DNA of 64,000 nucleotides from Aotearoamyces nothofagi (lineage: Eukaryota; Ascomycota; Leotiomycetes; Leotiales; Tympanidaceae), in contig JADDTR010000001.1 in assembly GCA_015345905.1 (NCBI GenBank), positions 124,001-188,000 of the forward strand. The letters are read 5' to 3'. Positions 1-14,281 of this stretch are shown here, piece after piece. The position numbers and the translations under genes were made by a program. The stretch's first letter is position 1. Each line of letters starts with the position of its first letter. The notes beneath the pieces were generated by a model that did no database searches, was not told the DNA's origin, and saw only the letters and a list, made by a program, of their open reading frames with translations.

Positions 1-723
1 TCCCAAGATGCTCGGGTAATTATTGGGGAGACCTATGAGACATATCGGGCCCTGCGTCCACCTAAACCTACATATCGGCAATTCATTACCGATAACAGCA
101 TTCAAGAAGAATGGTGGGATAGCCGTCTTCGTTTACTACAACTACTCGGTGGTAGCCATGGCTCCGCGTCTGAATATGATATTGCCACCATTCTCACACG
201 CATAGAGCCCTTCACACAAGAATTGGTCCCAGAAGTTATCATCCTTGACGGCAGACAATCACTCCATCAAGAAGCCCTCAAGCTTTTGACCCATGGTCTC
301 GGCGACTATGATACGGCGATAAACTACTGTCTGCTTGGAGGGTCAAGCATCTACCACCCTATCTCTGGCACTCTCGCGAGAGAAACCCTTCCCTCAAGAG
401 AGGAGCAGGCGAAGCTCTTCGGATTTTTGCTTGCCGAGTTCTTGCGTATCGAGGATATCAGTGATCGTGTAGAACAGACCGGAAGCCTTCTCGAGCGATT
501 CGGTGGCTGGCTCGATGTTAGCTACGTGCTTAGTGTGATACCAGATACATGGTCTGTAGAGCTCGTATCTGGGTTCCTTGTCAGCGCATTGAGACGTATT
601 GTCCGGGAACGCAGCGAAACAACCATTGCTAAGGCGCTCAGCGGAGCGGAGAACCTGAAGATTAGCGCGGATATGATTGATAAGATGGAGGAAATTGGGC
701 CGTCAATAGAGGCTCAAGAATAA
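1..723 (+). CDS. VPS3: CORVET subunit Vps3-like protein, C-terminal part (partial)
   Basis: The frame is open from base 1 to a TAA at 721-723, giving the last 240 residues of a protein whose start lies outside the window. The segment with YETYRALRPPKPTYRQF, then PEVIILDGRQ and LLTHGLGDYDTAINYCLLGG, resembles the C-terminal clathrin-heavy-chain-like/VPS39-domain-2 region of fungal Vps3 (TGF-beta-receptor-associated protein 1 family). Vps3 is a subunit of the endosomal CORVET tether, which works with Rab5-type GTPases in endosome fusion. The tail is alpha-helical and no membrane segment is seen. VPS39/Vam6 shares this domain and is the main alternative. The gene converges on PSD1 with only 64 bp between the stop codons. 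The assignment comes from remembered family resemblance, not from a search. Confidence 0.72.
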   Translation, partial: SQDARVIIGETYETYRALRPPKPTYRQFITDNSIQEEWWDSRLRLLQLLGGSHGSASEYDIATILTRIEPFTQELVPEVIILDGRQSLHQEALKLLTHGLGDYDTAINYCLLGGSSIYHPISGTLARETLPSREEQAKLFGFLLAEFLRIEDISDRVEQTGSLLERFGGWLDVSYVLSVIPDTWSVELVSGFLVSALRRIVRERSETTIAKALSGAENLKISADMIDKMEEIGPSIEAQE

Positions 724-787
724 TATAATTGTACAATTGTGTATGTAGTGCCATTATGTACCAGATCGTTGCTCCAAAACATAGAGA

Positions 788-2555
788 TTATGGCTCATCT
801 ACGTAACCAAGTGCCTCTCCCATCTTCACTTTTTGCCCTTTTTCTACGCTCCAGTTCCAACCTCCTTTCCGTTTTGTTCTCTCGCCCATCCAGCCCTCGT
901 CAAGGCTCGGCCGCTGCCCCTTTGGTGCCTCGAATACAAGAACAACCGTGCTACCTAGCTGAAACCCGCCCATTTCCTCACCTCTCCTGAGAGCCTGACC
1001 ATTTAGTGTCGGGCTTGCATTCTCGTAGGTAGCCTCAACAAAACCGCAATAGGGCTCTCCGCGTTTTGTAGCTTCCTCTGCGGCGCGATCCGCAGCCGTG
1101 TCAGTCAGCAACGAGTTTGTGCGCAGCTCTTTGTCGAAATTGATTATGATAGAGCCGACATTGGTTGCCCCGACTGGCGTCATGGAAAAGAAACCCCAGC
1201 GCCATCTTCCCAGAAGGACAACGCGCTCATTCAACGTGAACAATCCAGGGAGCGTGCGTTGCAGATAAGGAGACACGCTGTAAAGTTCTCCGGCGAAGTG
1301 GCGACGTTTCTCCACGATCCAGGCAGTAGGGGAATGGAAACGGTGGTAGTCTCCAGGAGCTAAATAAATAACGCAATAATATAGTGCTGAACGGCGTTCC
1401 TGTGTAAAATCATACCAAGGCTTCCCGCCAAGCGCAAGATCAGCACGGACTTCAGCTTCGGATGATGCCTTAGAAGTTGTAGATGCATCCATCTTCTTCT
1501 GACCTAGCGTTTTATGGATCGAGCCTGAAAGGAGATCTGGCAACGTATATGAAATGCCGTTCACAGTTGCAAATTCTTCATCAGCCTTGATGATATCTTC
1601 TTCTCCTTCACGAGTAGCTGTGGTGTTCTCCATAGAGGTTCCATTTTGAGAGTTGAACATGCTCGAAGGACTTGAGGGGTTTGGAGAAGTGTGTGGTGTC
1701 GACGTTCCCAGCAGCGCGTCCAAGCTATAGGTCATGCCCTTCACTTGCTCTACTTCTCCGCTCGATATGAGTCCAAACTGGAGGACTCGGCCATCAGAAG
1801 GAGATAGGAGAGCATTCTGGTTGCGGTCTAATGGTCTGGAACCTGGTTTCAAGGTGCGGTAGAAGAATGAAGCTAGGTTTGGATATACATGTAGGTCGGG
1901 TTCAGAAACCTCGGAGAGACTATATTAAATTAGATATGCCCCATGTATGTGGATAAGATACATACTTGACACCAAATATGAATGAGTACAACTTGAAGCC
2001 AGGCACACGAAGATAATACGGTATTGGTAATTCGTTGAACCACCCCCATAACCTCGACATAGCTTTCAGTGGAAGAGTCGACATGACTTGGACCTGCCTT
2101 GAAGATCACCAGTAAGCTGCCTGTACAAACATATAGATTCTTCCTTCGATAACATACCAGGGGCCTGATGGACGAATTCTCTTACGCTTCTTGAGTCTCC
2201 ATTCACCATCTTTTTGTTCATCCCCCTCCCCAGAACCAACACTTCTCAGATATGCGTCGTTCTCTTCTCGTAGTCTAGCTTTTTCGCGCTCGCTGACTTT
2301 GTATGCTTGCATCACCCCAAGTAGGCCAATACCGAGCGCAACTGGTATAGGATACCATCGTATTTTTGTCTCTGCTAAGGCTCGCCGCAATCTTGTGCCA
2401 AAGGATTCTTTGCCATTGGATTGCTGTCGGTAGAAGCGCGGTGACGTCGAAAACCGGCGGGGGATTCTTTTCTCAAATCGAGGTAGGTATGGAGAGACGG
2501 GCACATATAAAGGTTTCAATGCGATTTGCTGTGATCTTGCTAGGTGCTGCGACAT
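788..2555 (-). CDS. PSD1: Phosphatidylserine decarboxylase, mitochondrial (three exons)
   Basis: Model: exons 2555-2158, 2097-1966 and 1919-788 on the minus strand, 553 aa. The autocatalytic LGST motif (GGFQLGSTVVLVFEAP) lies at about residues 498-501; in this family cleavage before the serine makes the pyruvoyl group that converts phosphatidylserine to phosphatidylethanolamine. The N-terminus is rich in Arg and Ser (RIPRRFSTSPRFYRQ), as in a mitochondrial presequence, and is followed by a membrane segment (YPIPVALGIGLLGVMQAY). This fits an inner-membrane protein. Joining the exons restores PWQVQVMSTLPLKAMSR and IFGVNLSEVSEPDLH, which supports both splice pairs. The first ATG of the open frame is at 2555; the frame upstream of it has only a non-ATG start. 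A low-complexity Ser/Thr/Glu segment interrupts the catalytic domain, as is common in filamentous fungi. The gene is divergent from the USA1-like gene. Confidence 0.93.
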
Positions 2556-3029
2556 CGTACAAATACACCGAAGTCCGTGAATTGGCAATTTTGATATATG
2601 ATTAGTTAGGTTGGCGCTGCCATTGTTTTGCGGACAGAAGCTGTCCCTGCCGATAACGATATGACGATTGTGACGATTTTACATGCAGACATGGGGAAGC
2701 TCGCTTCTACAAAGCCGTGGTTAACGGTCGCATGGCTCGCAGTCTAAGGGCCATCCTAAGAGTAAGAGCAATCGTGGATATATAAAACACAGAATGGTTA
2801 TTTTCAAGAATACTAAATTGATAATGAAAGATAGACTAGAATTAGAGGCCACGTTATGCTTCACTAAAGCTTGGATCCTACAGTAAACATGCTATGGCCA
2901 AAGTGAAGTGTGTTGGGTTAAAGTGATAACTGATTACGCGACTTGAAGCCACCTCTCCACCTCTCCACCTCTCTACCCGACAGCTGAGCTCTCGTAGCTA
3001 CATCTCCTAAGACCGACCGCAAAGGAAAG
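2556..3029. promoter_or_regulatory. Divergent promoter region between PSD1 and the USA1-like gene
   Basis: This 474-bp stretch separates two start codons on opposite strands and should hold both promoters. It is AT-rich around 2780-2880. A pyrimidine-rich run of repeated CCACCTCT units at 2950-2977, just before the plus-strand ATG, is typical of fungal promoters and leaders. No gene is seen here. Confidence 0.5.
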
Positions 3030-5335
3030 ATGGCAACGCCTTTGAATCCGATGGCTGCCCCGACAGCTGACGAAGAGCGTCCGGTTTCAGAGACATTCAC
3101 CCTGCAGGTCGTCTCACCGTCGGCCGGTGTTAATGGGCCGCTTTCCTTTGCCATGCTACCAGCGGCGACGACAGTTAAGCAGTTGAAGGAGAAGATTCGG
3201 GAAGCACTTCCAATGCGGCCTTCAGATGAACACCAGAGGCTCATTCATCGTGGGCGTTTGCTTGCCAGGGAGATGGAGACAATGTCTGAGGTATTTGGTC
3301 AGGAAACAGTATGTATAACCAAGCCAGCATCGATACGGATGATGCTGACATGCTATGCGTTAAGCTTCGAAGTTCTGAGTCGCAAACCTTACACCTAGTT
3401 TTACGGCCGTTGCAGGCGGATAGCCCAGCTCCTCCTCCAGAAACTGCACCAGTTCCGACAAATCAGCAGAATGGCCCAGACGTCCACGCTGAAAGAGCTG
3501 GTGGCCGATACCAGACTATCGGCCCCTTCAGAATCCCCGAGCCACCACGTTTTGAATTTGCGCAGCCTGCCCAGAATAATGATCAGCAAAACCATGTGCC
3601 ATTGACCCCTCAGACGATGCAGCAACGGCTACAGTTATTGCAGCAAGAGGGCGAACGGATGCATCGGGAACTTTTAGCTTCACAACTGCGACAAAATCAG
3701 GAACATTTGCACATGAGAGGTGGTCTCCAGCAAGGCCTCCATGTGCCACATGTCATATTGCCTAACCAAAATCCAGGCGGAATTCCAGGCCATCAGGTTG
3801 CAGGGCAAGGTGCCACGGGCCTACCTTCCTTTCAGAACCTGTTAGGTCAATATCAACGAGATCGTGCAGCCGTAGGGGTGCATGGCACACAGCAGGTTAA
3901 TGGAGGCAATACTCCGCAGCCTGGTGCACATCTCCATCCGGTAACACACCGCCCAGATCATACAACTACGTATACCCGAGAAGCGACGGGTCCAAATGGC
4001 GAGAGATGGCAAGTAACGATCAATGAGACAACTACAGTCATTCCCGCCTCGGACCTCCTTCAAGGCCGTATTGCCACTCCAAATTTTCCTGCTAGAGAAG
4101 TCGAAAACATTCTAAGATCCGCCGACCTTAGCACCCACAACGCTAGACAAACCATCCCAGAGCGAAGCGTATCTTCAGGGATACCTAGGCAAACCCCGAG
4201 CAATGTGAGTGCCGGCTCTGTTATCAATCGACCAGCGAGTGCTCCATCCAACCCTTCAGTCCCTGTTCCCACCCCAACAACAAGTTCTCCTACAACATCT
4301 CAACATTTAGGGGCCACAGTTGATGCGCGGGCTACTACCTCAACTTCAACTACACCGATGGTGTACATTTTGTCTTCTCCTACAGGACCGCGAGCTCTCT
4401 TGATTAACGACTCCCAAACATTTTATACTCCACGTCGATCACAGCTCCCAGGGAATCAAGCGCGAGTCGACGCCATAGGGGCTTTTGGAATGCCAGCGAG
4501 ACGTAACCATAGAGATGGCCGACCTCATCGTCATGCACGCCGCCCAGGCGAAGCAGGTGTTGCTGAAGGCGCTCCAGTGATGGTAGGGCACCCTGTTAAC
4601 CCCAATGCTGGTGCTGTAGCTGCTCAAATGTGGCCTCGTATCTGGTTGGTAATTCGGTTGTTGGGCTTCATTTGGTTCTTCACTTCGGGTAATAATAGCT
4701 GGTGGCGATGGGCCATGATTAGTAGTCTTGCCTTTGTCTTTTTCCTCATAAATACTGGCATCCTAAACGGCTTTGCCGAACAGGTATGGGGGCCCATCCG
4801 ACGACATTTGGAAGCTCTCATTCCTCTCGCTGGGCCGGCGGCTCCACCAGCGAACATTCAAGGCAGGCCTCAAGATGCAGGACCTGCTGCGGAGAGACAT
4901 GAATTACCTCCGGCACGAGGGCAATTGGATCCAGCACAAGTTGCGGAACGGCTCCTCGAGCAGCGAAGGCAGATCGATCGCAACTGGTTCCGGACACAGA
5001 TTCGTCGTGCTGAGCATGCGGGGCTACTTTTTCTTGCAAGTTTAGTGCCAGGTGTTGGTGAAAGACATATTGCAGCTCGGGTTGCAGAGGATAACGCTGT
5101 TGTTGAAGCGGAAAGACAACGCCAAGAAGCTGCTAATGCCGCAGACGTGGCGGCAGAGGCTGACTCCGCAGGAGATCAAGATGCAAGGCAAGAAGCCGAT
5201 GGCGATATGGGGGATGGTGAAGTAGGGGTGATGGCTAATGCAGCAGGCCAGTCTGAACCCGCAATACCTCCGGCAGCTGAAAATGGACCTGAAGTTGCAC
5301 AGCATGTCCTAGAGCAGCCTCTTATTGAGGTTTAA
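3030..5335 (+). CDS. USA1: Ubiquitin-like-domain ER membrane protein, Usa1/HERP type
   Basis: Exons 3030-3308 and 3365-5335 encode about 749 aa. The 56-bp intron has GTATGT and TAAG ends and an internal TGCTGAC branch-like site. An N-terminal ubiquitin-like domain covers about residues 20-105 (VKQLKEKIREALP, then HRGRLLAREMETMSEVFGQE and TLHLVLRPL after splicing). A long Gln/Pro/Thr-rich low-complexity region follows. Two closely spaced hydrophobic segments near residues 515-560 (IWLVIRLLGFIWFFTS and WAMISSLAFVFFLINTGIL) form a hairpin, and the tail is acidic and Ala-rich. This order of UBL, linker, membrane hairpin and cytosolic tail matches Usa1/HERPUD, scaffolds of the Hrd1 ubiquitin ligase in ER-associated degradation. 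Low sequence conservation in this family limits certainty; another UBL-domain membrane protein is possible. Confidence 0.78.
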
Positions 5336-5950
5336 TTATGGACCTATTCTCATGTAGCATTTATGGCGTTCCCGGGTTTACTAGGCACCTTCGTTGTCTT
5401 TCGCAAAGAAATTTGATAGATACCAATGTTTGTACTCTAGTTTTCGTCTGATAGTCCCAATAAGATCTGATATAGTGCTCGAATGTTTATAATATCTGTA
5501 ACGCAGGTTGGTTGAGACTCGTGGTCTCAAAATGTGATTTATTATTTAGCTAAGTACATAAGTACGCTACTGAGCAGATGCTACAGCCAAACACTCGCCA
5601 TTCGCTAGTAAATGCTGGTTTTCTCTACCTGTGCCCAGGATCTATCCTTTTTCGGGGAAGGGGAAGTTGTTTAAGCGCCCTCAAGTAGGACATATAGAAA
5701 ATGGCCCTTTAGATTATCTTACTAACCTCATCTCAGTCATGCTAGAGTAGTGAGAGAAGAGCTACAGGAATGCCAGTTCTTCATTGTTAGTAGTCCTGAA
5801 TTATGCCAGGTTCGCTAGAGGTCTTTAGGTCATTGATTCGTCAAGTGGTCATTGTCGCTGAAGCTGAAACCTATCATTAGGTGGTGGTCAACGTCACATA
5901 TAAGGTTGGAAGGAACCAATATGGTTGCGCACAGATCTAACCGTTGGCAG
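5336..5950. other. Convergent intergenic region (3' ends of USA1-like and PAP1)
   Basis: This 615-bp stretch lies between two convergent stop codons. It contains only short chance frames and AT-rich sequence suited to polyadenylation signals on both strands. No conserved-looking coding segment or RNA gene is seen. Confidence 0.5.
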
Positions 5951-8106
<2,156 letters not shown>

Positions 8107-8764
8107 GTCACGCACCCTTCTATAACACTGTGTATGAGGTTCTAGTAGACCTGTAACGCCGGATGTTTTTCCTGACTGTTGTAGGGAACTTCAAAAAGGG
8201 AGCTAAATTCGCTTATCTAATATGTTAGTCAGCCGCTCTGATCGCCCAGGAGAGGAGAATCGCTGCGCTGGAGATATTATTAAATTTAGACGCGTTTCTA
8301 TTGAAGAGTAATAGAAATTCATAGATGGAGATATTATCGATTACTTCGGGGTTTTCATTGGAAAGCCATCTGCGCAGTTTGGGCTTTTAGTCCCAACATT
8401 AGATTCTTGTTTGGTTGGTGCTGTGGCAAGGCTGAGATTGAATCAGTTTCACGGCCGAAGGCTGAAGAATAGGCTAACCTCTCTTGGCCTAGTGTACTGC
8501 TGTTCAGAAAGTTAGATCAGAACACGGTTCCAGTGTGACAGCATGCGAAGCAAAAAAGGACGCCCGCGCACCTTATGCTCCTTGTCCTCGACCGCCTTCA
8601 CTCCACGATTCTATGCAGGCGCTGTGAACTGATATCGCACATCCAGTTGATCCTGTCTTTACGAAAGAAGTGTCGCGCGCTATATTAAGTGTATTTGAAT
8701 TAACATAAGCTCGAGCGCAAGCCAAGGAGGAAAGGTGCTTCCGTTGGACTCGAGGACCTCCAAA
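8107..8764. promoter_or_regulatory. Divergent promoter region between PAP1 and SEC63
   Basis: These 658 bp separate the PAP1 and SEC63 start codons. An ACGCGT element occurs near 8290 and the string TGGAGATATTAT appears twice about 57 bp apart (around 8268 and 8325). No coding sequence is supported. Confidence 0.45.
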
Positions 8765-11030
8765 ATGTCTGGCACTGATTATAGCTACGATGAGCAAGTA
8801 TGTCTATCTAACGACCTCTTGTACCCATCGTTCACTAACCTATTAAAAGGGCCAATTCTTTCCGTTCTTCGTTATTACTATCTCCGCCATAGTCACAATC
8901 CCCCTAACATATAGTGTCCTTAAGCGCAGCTCTGATCCCGGGGCCACAGCACCTCGGATACAATCCGACTTCGTGCCGGAGCATGTCGACCTTATTCAAG
9001 CTCAGCGGAAGAAACAAAGACGGAGAGAGCGAAAGTTAAAGCGAATAGTGACGGTGGTTGTAGGATGGGCTATCATTGCTTTTATGGCCTACCTAATCCA
9101 GGTCACAGCTAGATCGATACCCAAAATCTGGAATCCATATGAAATTTTGGGAATATCAGAGGTATGCGCTCATATCACAAGTATAACGCCGAAATACATT
9201 TTGACCCAAATTTTAGTCGGCAACAGAAAAGGAGATCAAGTCACATTATAAACGCTTATCCCTAAAATTCCATCCTGATAAGATCAGACCAGACCCTGCG
9301 AAGAACCAAACCCTCGACTCTTTAAACGACTATTTCGTTGACCTTACGAAGGCCTACAAGGCGCTTACGGATGAAGAGGTTCGCAATAATTATATCCAAT
9401 TTGGCCACCCAGACGGCAAGCAGAGTTTCAGCATTGGTATTGCTCTACCAAAATTCATCATTACAGAAGACAACGGCAAGTATGTCTTGATTGTGTACGC
9501 AGTCCTTCTTGGCGTCCTACTACCATATCTAGTAGGGTCGTGGTGGTATGGAACCCAACGCATGTCAAAAGAGAAAGTCTTGATAGAAAGTGCCAACAGT
9601 TTATTTCGCGAATATGAAGAAAGTATGACGGAAGGAGACCTTATCGCAGCTTTAAGCACTGGAGTAGAGTTCCGAAATATTCTAAAGGGAGATAATGCAG
9701 AAGCAGGGCTCACGAAATTGGAATCAAAGATTCTCGCGGAGGGTGATGCGACACCCTTAGCTGGTGGCCTATCAGTAAAGGATCGGACTAAGCTTGAAGA
9801 CCTTGATGGTGGACCCCGAAGAAAGGCTCTTGGGCTTCTATGGGCTTACCTTGGCCGTGTCGAGCTTGAAGATCCTGCCTTAAATGAGGCACGTTTCGAG
9901 GTAGCACCAACCGCACATGCCCTCAACCAAGCATTTACAGCTATTGCCCTTGCTTTCGGCTCTACTGGTCCGATTCTGACGTCTTATGCGGTAACGCAAA
10001 GCTTGATCCAAGCAGTCCCCCCAAAAGCGTCACCTCTATTGCAGTTACCTCATTTTACCCCTAAAATTGCTAAAGTCATTGAGGGCGATGCGAAGACGCA
10101 TCTAACCCTTCAGAAATTCATGCAAATTCCAGAGCCCAATCGTCTAGAACTTGCTGTCGGCAATGATCTCCTTTCTGAGACTCAGTACAAGGCGGCAATC
10201 GCAGTCGCGAAACAAATTCCTCATCTTCAAGTGTCCAAGGCCTTCTTCAAAGTTGTTGGAGAAAAGTACATCACACCAGGCTCACTTGTCTCGCTTGTTG
10301 TCAAAGGCCGAATTATCCCGCCTGGAAGTGTCGGTGTCCCGGAAGTGAATGAGTTGGATCTTGAGGATATCGATCCTGATGAGGATGATCTCGACGCGAT
10401 TCTAGGACGGCCAAAGAAGGCTGCTAAAGGCGAGAAGGTTTCGACAGCTGAAGATATGATTGTGCAGCCACCTTTAGCATATGCGCCTTACTATGCGCGC
10501 GATTACTCACCACGCTGGCATGTATTTCTCACTGACTCCAAGCAAGGAAAAATTGCCGTACCACCGTTCACATTCACAACATTTGACAAGCCAATTTTTA
10601 CGGACGGTGTGATACCCACTTTTAACATGCAGACACTCAAAGCACAATTCCAGGCACCACCGCAAGCAGGTCAATACACCTTCGTTATGCACATAATCTG
10701 CGACAGCTACTTAGGATTGGACACGAAGATGGAAGTCACACTTATTGTCGAAGAAGCCAGCAAAGCAATGGAAATTGACGCGGAGGACGACATTAGCGAA
10801 CCTGATGAGGGTATGCTACCCAATTGAATTGTATCAACGTCATGCTAACTGTATGCGTAGACTCTCTCGCAGGCCAAATGCAAGCAATGAAGACAGGCGG
10901 GCTAACAGGAGCACCACCAAAAAGGAAGAAGAAGGCGGTTGAGGAGTCGAGTGATGAGGAGAGCAATACTGATGAGGCAGCCGACGATACCAGTGACACG
11001 GACACAGACACAGACACAGATGATGAATAG
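8765..11030 (+). CDS. SEC63: ER translocation protein Sec63 (four exons)
   Basis: Exons 8765-8797, 8850-9161, 9217-10810 and 10861-11030, 702 aa. The first exon encodes only MSGTDYSYDEQ. Membrane segments follow (PFFVITISAIVTIPLTYSVL, then VTVVVGWAIIAFMAYLIQ), next a lumenal J domain (about residues 110-180) with the HPD tripeptide in LSLKFHPDK near residue 134, a third membrane segment (VLIVYAVLLGVLLPYLVGSW), and two Brl/Sec63 domains. The C-terminus is highly acidic, ending in alternating Asp/Thr encoded by a short GACACA repeat; in yeast this tail binds Sec62. Sec63 recruits BiP/Kar2 to the Sec61 channel for post-translational import. The last intron is short, and splicing replaces an early stop by DSLAGQMQAMK. 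Family membership is certain from motif order. Confidence 0.95.
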
Positions 11031-11562
11031 GCACAAGAAGGTTATGAAGCATAGATGTATTGAAAATGTAAAGTATAAACCTGGGATCATAGCATGGCGT
11101 CATAGCTGCTTGTGCATATGGATCATAGAGTTTTTGGAAGATAATATTCATGTCAATATTGTTCTCATAGTTACTGGCAGAAGACATGGTTATATAGCTA
11201 GTTAAAACCTAGCACTTTGCAGTCATAAATCTAATGCTAGACATTACAGCCACCATTCATTTTGAAGTCAGGCGAACAAGCAAACATTGAAATCAAAGCT
11301 TTTAATATTGATTGATAGATGATTTCCGAGGGACATATCTTGCACCTTGAGATGCAGAGTTTCCTTTTGAAAGAAGAACGGCACACAAGGACATTAAGAG
11401 AATTACAATACAAAGCTTGGATCTGTGAACCTCCCAATACGTGTTGAGATCTTTATGTTTTTCGTTGCCGTCTATGCTATGATTGCCTATACGTTTACGG
11501 GTCTATAAATGATATGTCTACAGACGCACGGTTTATCCGATCTCCACACCAACTGTTTCATA
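11031..11562. other. Convergent intergenic region (SEC63 and flavin-reductase-like gene)
   Basis: These 532 bp between two stop codons are AT-rich, especially near 11040-11350, and contain only short chance frames. It probably holds the two 3' untranslated regions. Confidence 0.45.
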
Positions 11563-12499
11563 TCACTGTCCGTCGACCTTGGGCTTGACGAACTTCTGTG
11601 CCTCCTCATGGTCCACGACTGTTTCTTGATAATCCGGCCTTAAAAGTTCGAATCCATCTGTCACTCGTCCATATGTAATGCCGCCCATGCGCGCAATTGG
11701 TTTGAAGACCTTGAGCTCACGTCAGCATATTCCAGAAAAATAGATAGGGTGTGAGTTAGCTTACAGCAGGATCGATCAGATTCTGATCGGCATTAATAGC
11801 ATCTTCCCTCACCCAGAACCTCGTTCCCTCAATAATTGCCAAAACACCCGTCTTCTTTCCGGGAGTCGCGCGACTCTCAAATTCCTTTGTGCTCTCTAGT
11901 TTGCCTTCAATAGAAAAGACAGACTCCTTAACTCTACTCGGCTTGACAGTCGAAGACGGCGCAGGAGTCAGCCCCGATAACGCCCATTCAGACACACCAT
12001 ACGGAGAGTTTATGCTCGTCGCATTTGCAGCTTCGGCAAAGTGTTCAGAAATCAGGTTGATAACACACTCGCCAGTCTCCGACAGGTTCTTCAGCGAGTC
12101 CTTCGCCTTGTCGAAACCGCCTGCAATTCCAACAATGAATAATGGAGGGTCGTGGTTGACGACTTGGAAGTAGCTGAAGGGTGCCAGGTTAGTACTTTTG
12201 CCGTCCTTGGACATTGTGCTTAAAAAGCCAACTGGGCGCGGGATTATGCCGGAAATCAACAACTTGTAGTTGAAAACGGCTGGTCGGCCTTCTGCGTACG
12301 GGTCGATCTCGACATGAGGTATCTTAAGGGATGCTCCTCCGTCATTGGCGCCATCGCCGAATTTCCAATCGGGTTTGGCGGTTTGTTTAAGATTCCATTC
12401 GAGGCTCGTGTCGAACGGCTGGCGTTCAGCCTCTACTTTCTTGAAATCAGGGTGTGGATTTCGTTTGATAGTCTTTTCTGCATCAAGTGCCGCTGACAT
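11563..12499 (-). CDS. Flavin reductase-like, FMN-binding split-barrel protein
   Basis: Exons 12499-11765 and 11709-11563 (minus), 293 aa. The core from about residue 80 has the flavin-reductase-like fold sequence: LLISGIIPRPVGFLSTMSK, NLAPFSYFQVVNHDPPLF, then GECVINLISEHFAEAAN and SPYGVSEWALSGL. This family (Pfam flavin reductase-like domain) binds FMN in a dimeric split barrel; many members reduce flavin or are uncharacterised. The C-terminal exon adds FKPIARMGGITYGRVTDGFE, which typically follows the barrel. No signal peptide or membrane segment is visible, so a cytosolic protein is likely. The first 60 residues are charged and poorly conserved. The substrate cannot be predicted. The gene is divergent from the MetX-like hydrolase, which may share its promoter. 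Confidence 0.85.
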
Positions 12500-13064
12500 G
12501 ATTGCAGCTGGTGTTCTCAGACGTGCAGTTGTTCTATGAGAGAGGAAGAAAGATGTAAAACGGCTGTCAGTCGAGAGTCAGTCCGATGTTTATATACTTT
12601 GTTCTACCTAACGAGGTATTAGCTCACCAAATTCTAGCGAAAGGATTTACAGAAGTCAACTGCATAAACTTACAACAAGCAGAGCCTTCTGTAAAGTAGC
12701 TGTAGTGGGTGTTTATAATTTTCAATAGCAAAGCGTACGTGCGGTAACCGTCACCGATAATCGAACTGACGCTAGCCCGTCCGATGACGACGCGGGGCTT
12801 ATCGGCAATGGAGGGGAACGAGGGGTGCGGGACGAGTATTGCCCAGGTGCAGGAGCAATAATGAGCTGGATGGCCGGTGCATGCAAGGAAGACAGTTATG
12901 TCTGTCGTATGATATAACGCCAGGCCAGCCCTAAAGTCTGCGTTTCTAAAAGCTGCAATAACATACCGGCTTTCAGAATAACCTCTTTATCCAAAAACAG
13001 CCGCTTAACTCGAGTTCTACTTTATCTGAGGTAAGGGGTGTAAGGACTTGGAAGCATTGACAGG
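12500..13064. promoter_or_regulatory. Divergent promoter region, flavin-reductase-like gene and MetX-like gene
   Basis: This 565-bp region lies between two opposite start codons. I see no coding frame with conserved features. Its GC content is uneven, with a GC-richer block at about 12770-12870. Confidence 0.45.
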
Positions 13065-14281
13065 ATGGCTCCAATAACCATGGAGGGTGTAAAGACCTTC
13101 AAGCTGGGCGATTGGAAGCTCCAGTCTGGTCAGAGCATCCCGGATGCTCATATTGCTTATAAGACTTTCGGAGATGATAGTTCGTCTGCTATCATCTACC
13201 CAACATGGTACTCTGGGGGTAAGTCCCTAGAGGCATCACAACATGCCGGTCGGTAACTGATGAAAGAGTAGCGATTGCGGACAATGAGTGGCTTGTTGGA
13301 GAAGACAAGGCACTTAATCCGAAGAAGTACTTCATTATCATCCCAGCGCTTTTTGGGAACGGCCAGTCTACTTCTCCATCCAACTCTAACATCAAGCCTT
13401 TCCCGGACGTTACTTTCTACGATAACGTCCGTGCCCAGCATACACTGGTTACTGAACATCTTGGTATCAAGCATGCTAAAGCTGTACTCGGCTGGAGCAT
13501 GGGTGCCGGGCAGGCTTATCAATGGGCAACGCAGTATCCCGATTTCGTGGATATTGCTGTGCCCTTCTGTGGTTCTGCAAAGACGTCCTTGCACAACCAG
13601 GTCTTCCTTGAAGGTGTCAAGTCAGCCCTATTATCTGCAAAGAAACATCATTCGGCAGGATCTTGCGCAGGTGGTGTTCTCCCAAACGAAGAGCAGTATA
13701 GGACGTGGACAGCAGAGGAGGCGGATGCGGGTCTCAGAGCCTTTGGGCGAGTATATGCAGGATGGGGTTTCTCGCAGGCATTTTATCGCGAGAAGCTCTT
13801 TGAGACTGTTCTCGGATACAAGAATCTTGAGGATTTCATGGTTAATTTCTGGGAGTCTTGGTCAACCTCTAAAGGTATATATATATATTCATCACCAAAA
13901 CCACACCATTCATGCTGACTGGGTAGATCCCGAGAATTTGCTTGTAATGCTTTATACGTGGCAAGCAGGCGATGTATCGAACCAAGAGCCTTACAATGGA
14001 GATTTCAAAGCGGCACTGCAGAGCATCAAAGCCACGACATTGGTCTTACCTGGAAAGACCGATTTGTACTTCCCGTAAGCTTTTTTCCCACCAAATGCCT
14101 AGTTAATTAGCTGACTGGATCTAGTCCCGAGGACTCTGAGAATGAGGTCGCAAATATGAGAGAGGGAGTGGGGAAATTGATGTCTTTCCCTTCAATTTGG
14201 GGTCACTGGGCAGGAGGTCCCGGAGATAGCAAAGAAGACGTAAAGTGGCTTGATGACAGACTCAGAGAGGCTGGTATTTAG
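13065..14281 (+). CDS. MetX-like alpha/beta hydrolase (homoserine O-acetyltransferase family)
   Basis: Exons 13065-13218, 13272-13874, 13927-14074 and 14125-14281, 353 aa. The start is FKLGDWKLQSGQSIPDAHIAYKTFG, a standard opening of the homoserine O-acetyltransferase/MetX family. The nucleophile motif GWSMGAGQA, an Asp in LVLPGKTDLYFP and a His in IWGHWAGGPG form the expected Ser-Asp-His triad, in the right order. Fungal genomes carry several such proteins, many of which are not true homoserine acetyltransferases, and this one is short for a methionine-pathway enzyme. I therefore call the family only. The third intron boundary contains a TATATA run. No signal peptide is evident. The upstream neighbour on the other strand binds flavin, but a metabolic link is not shown. 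Confidence 0.87.
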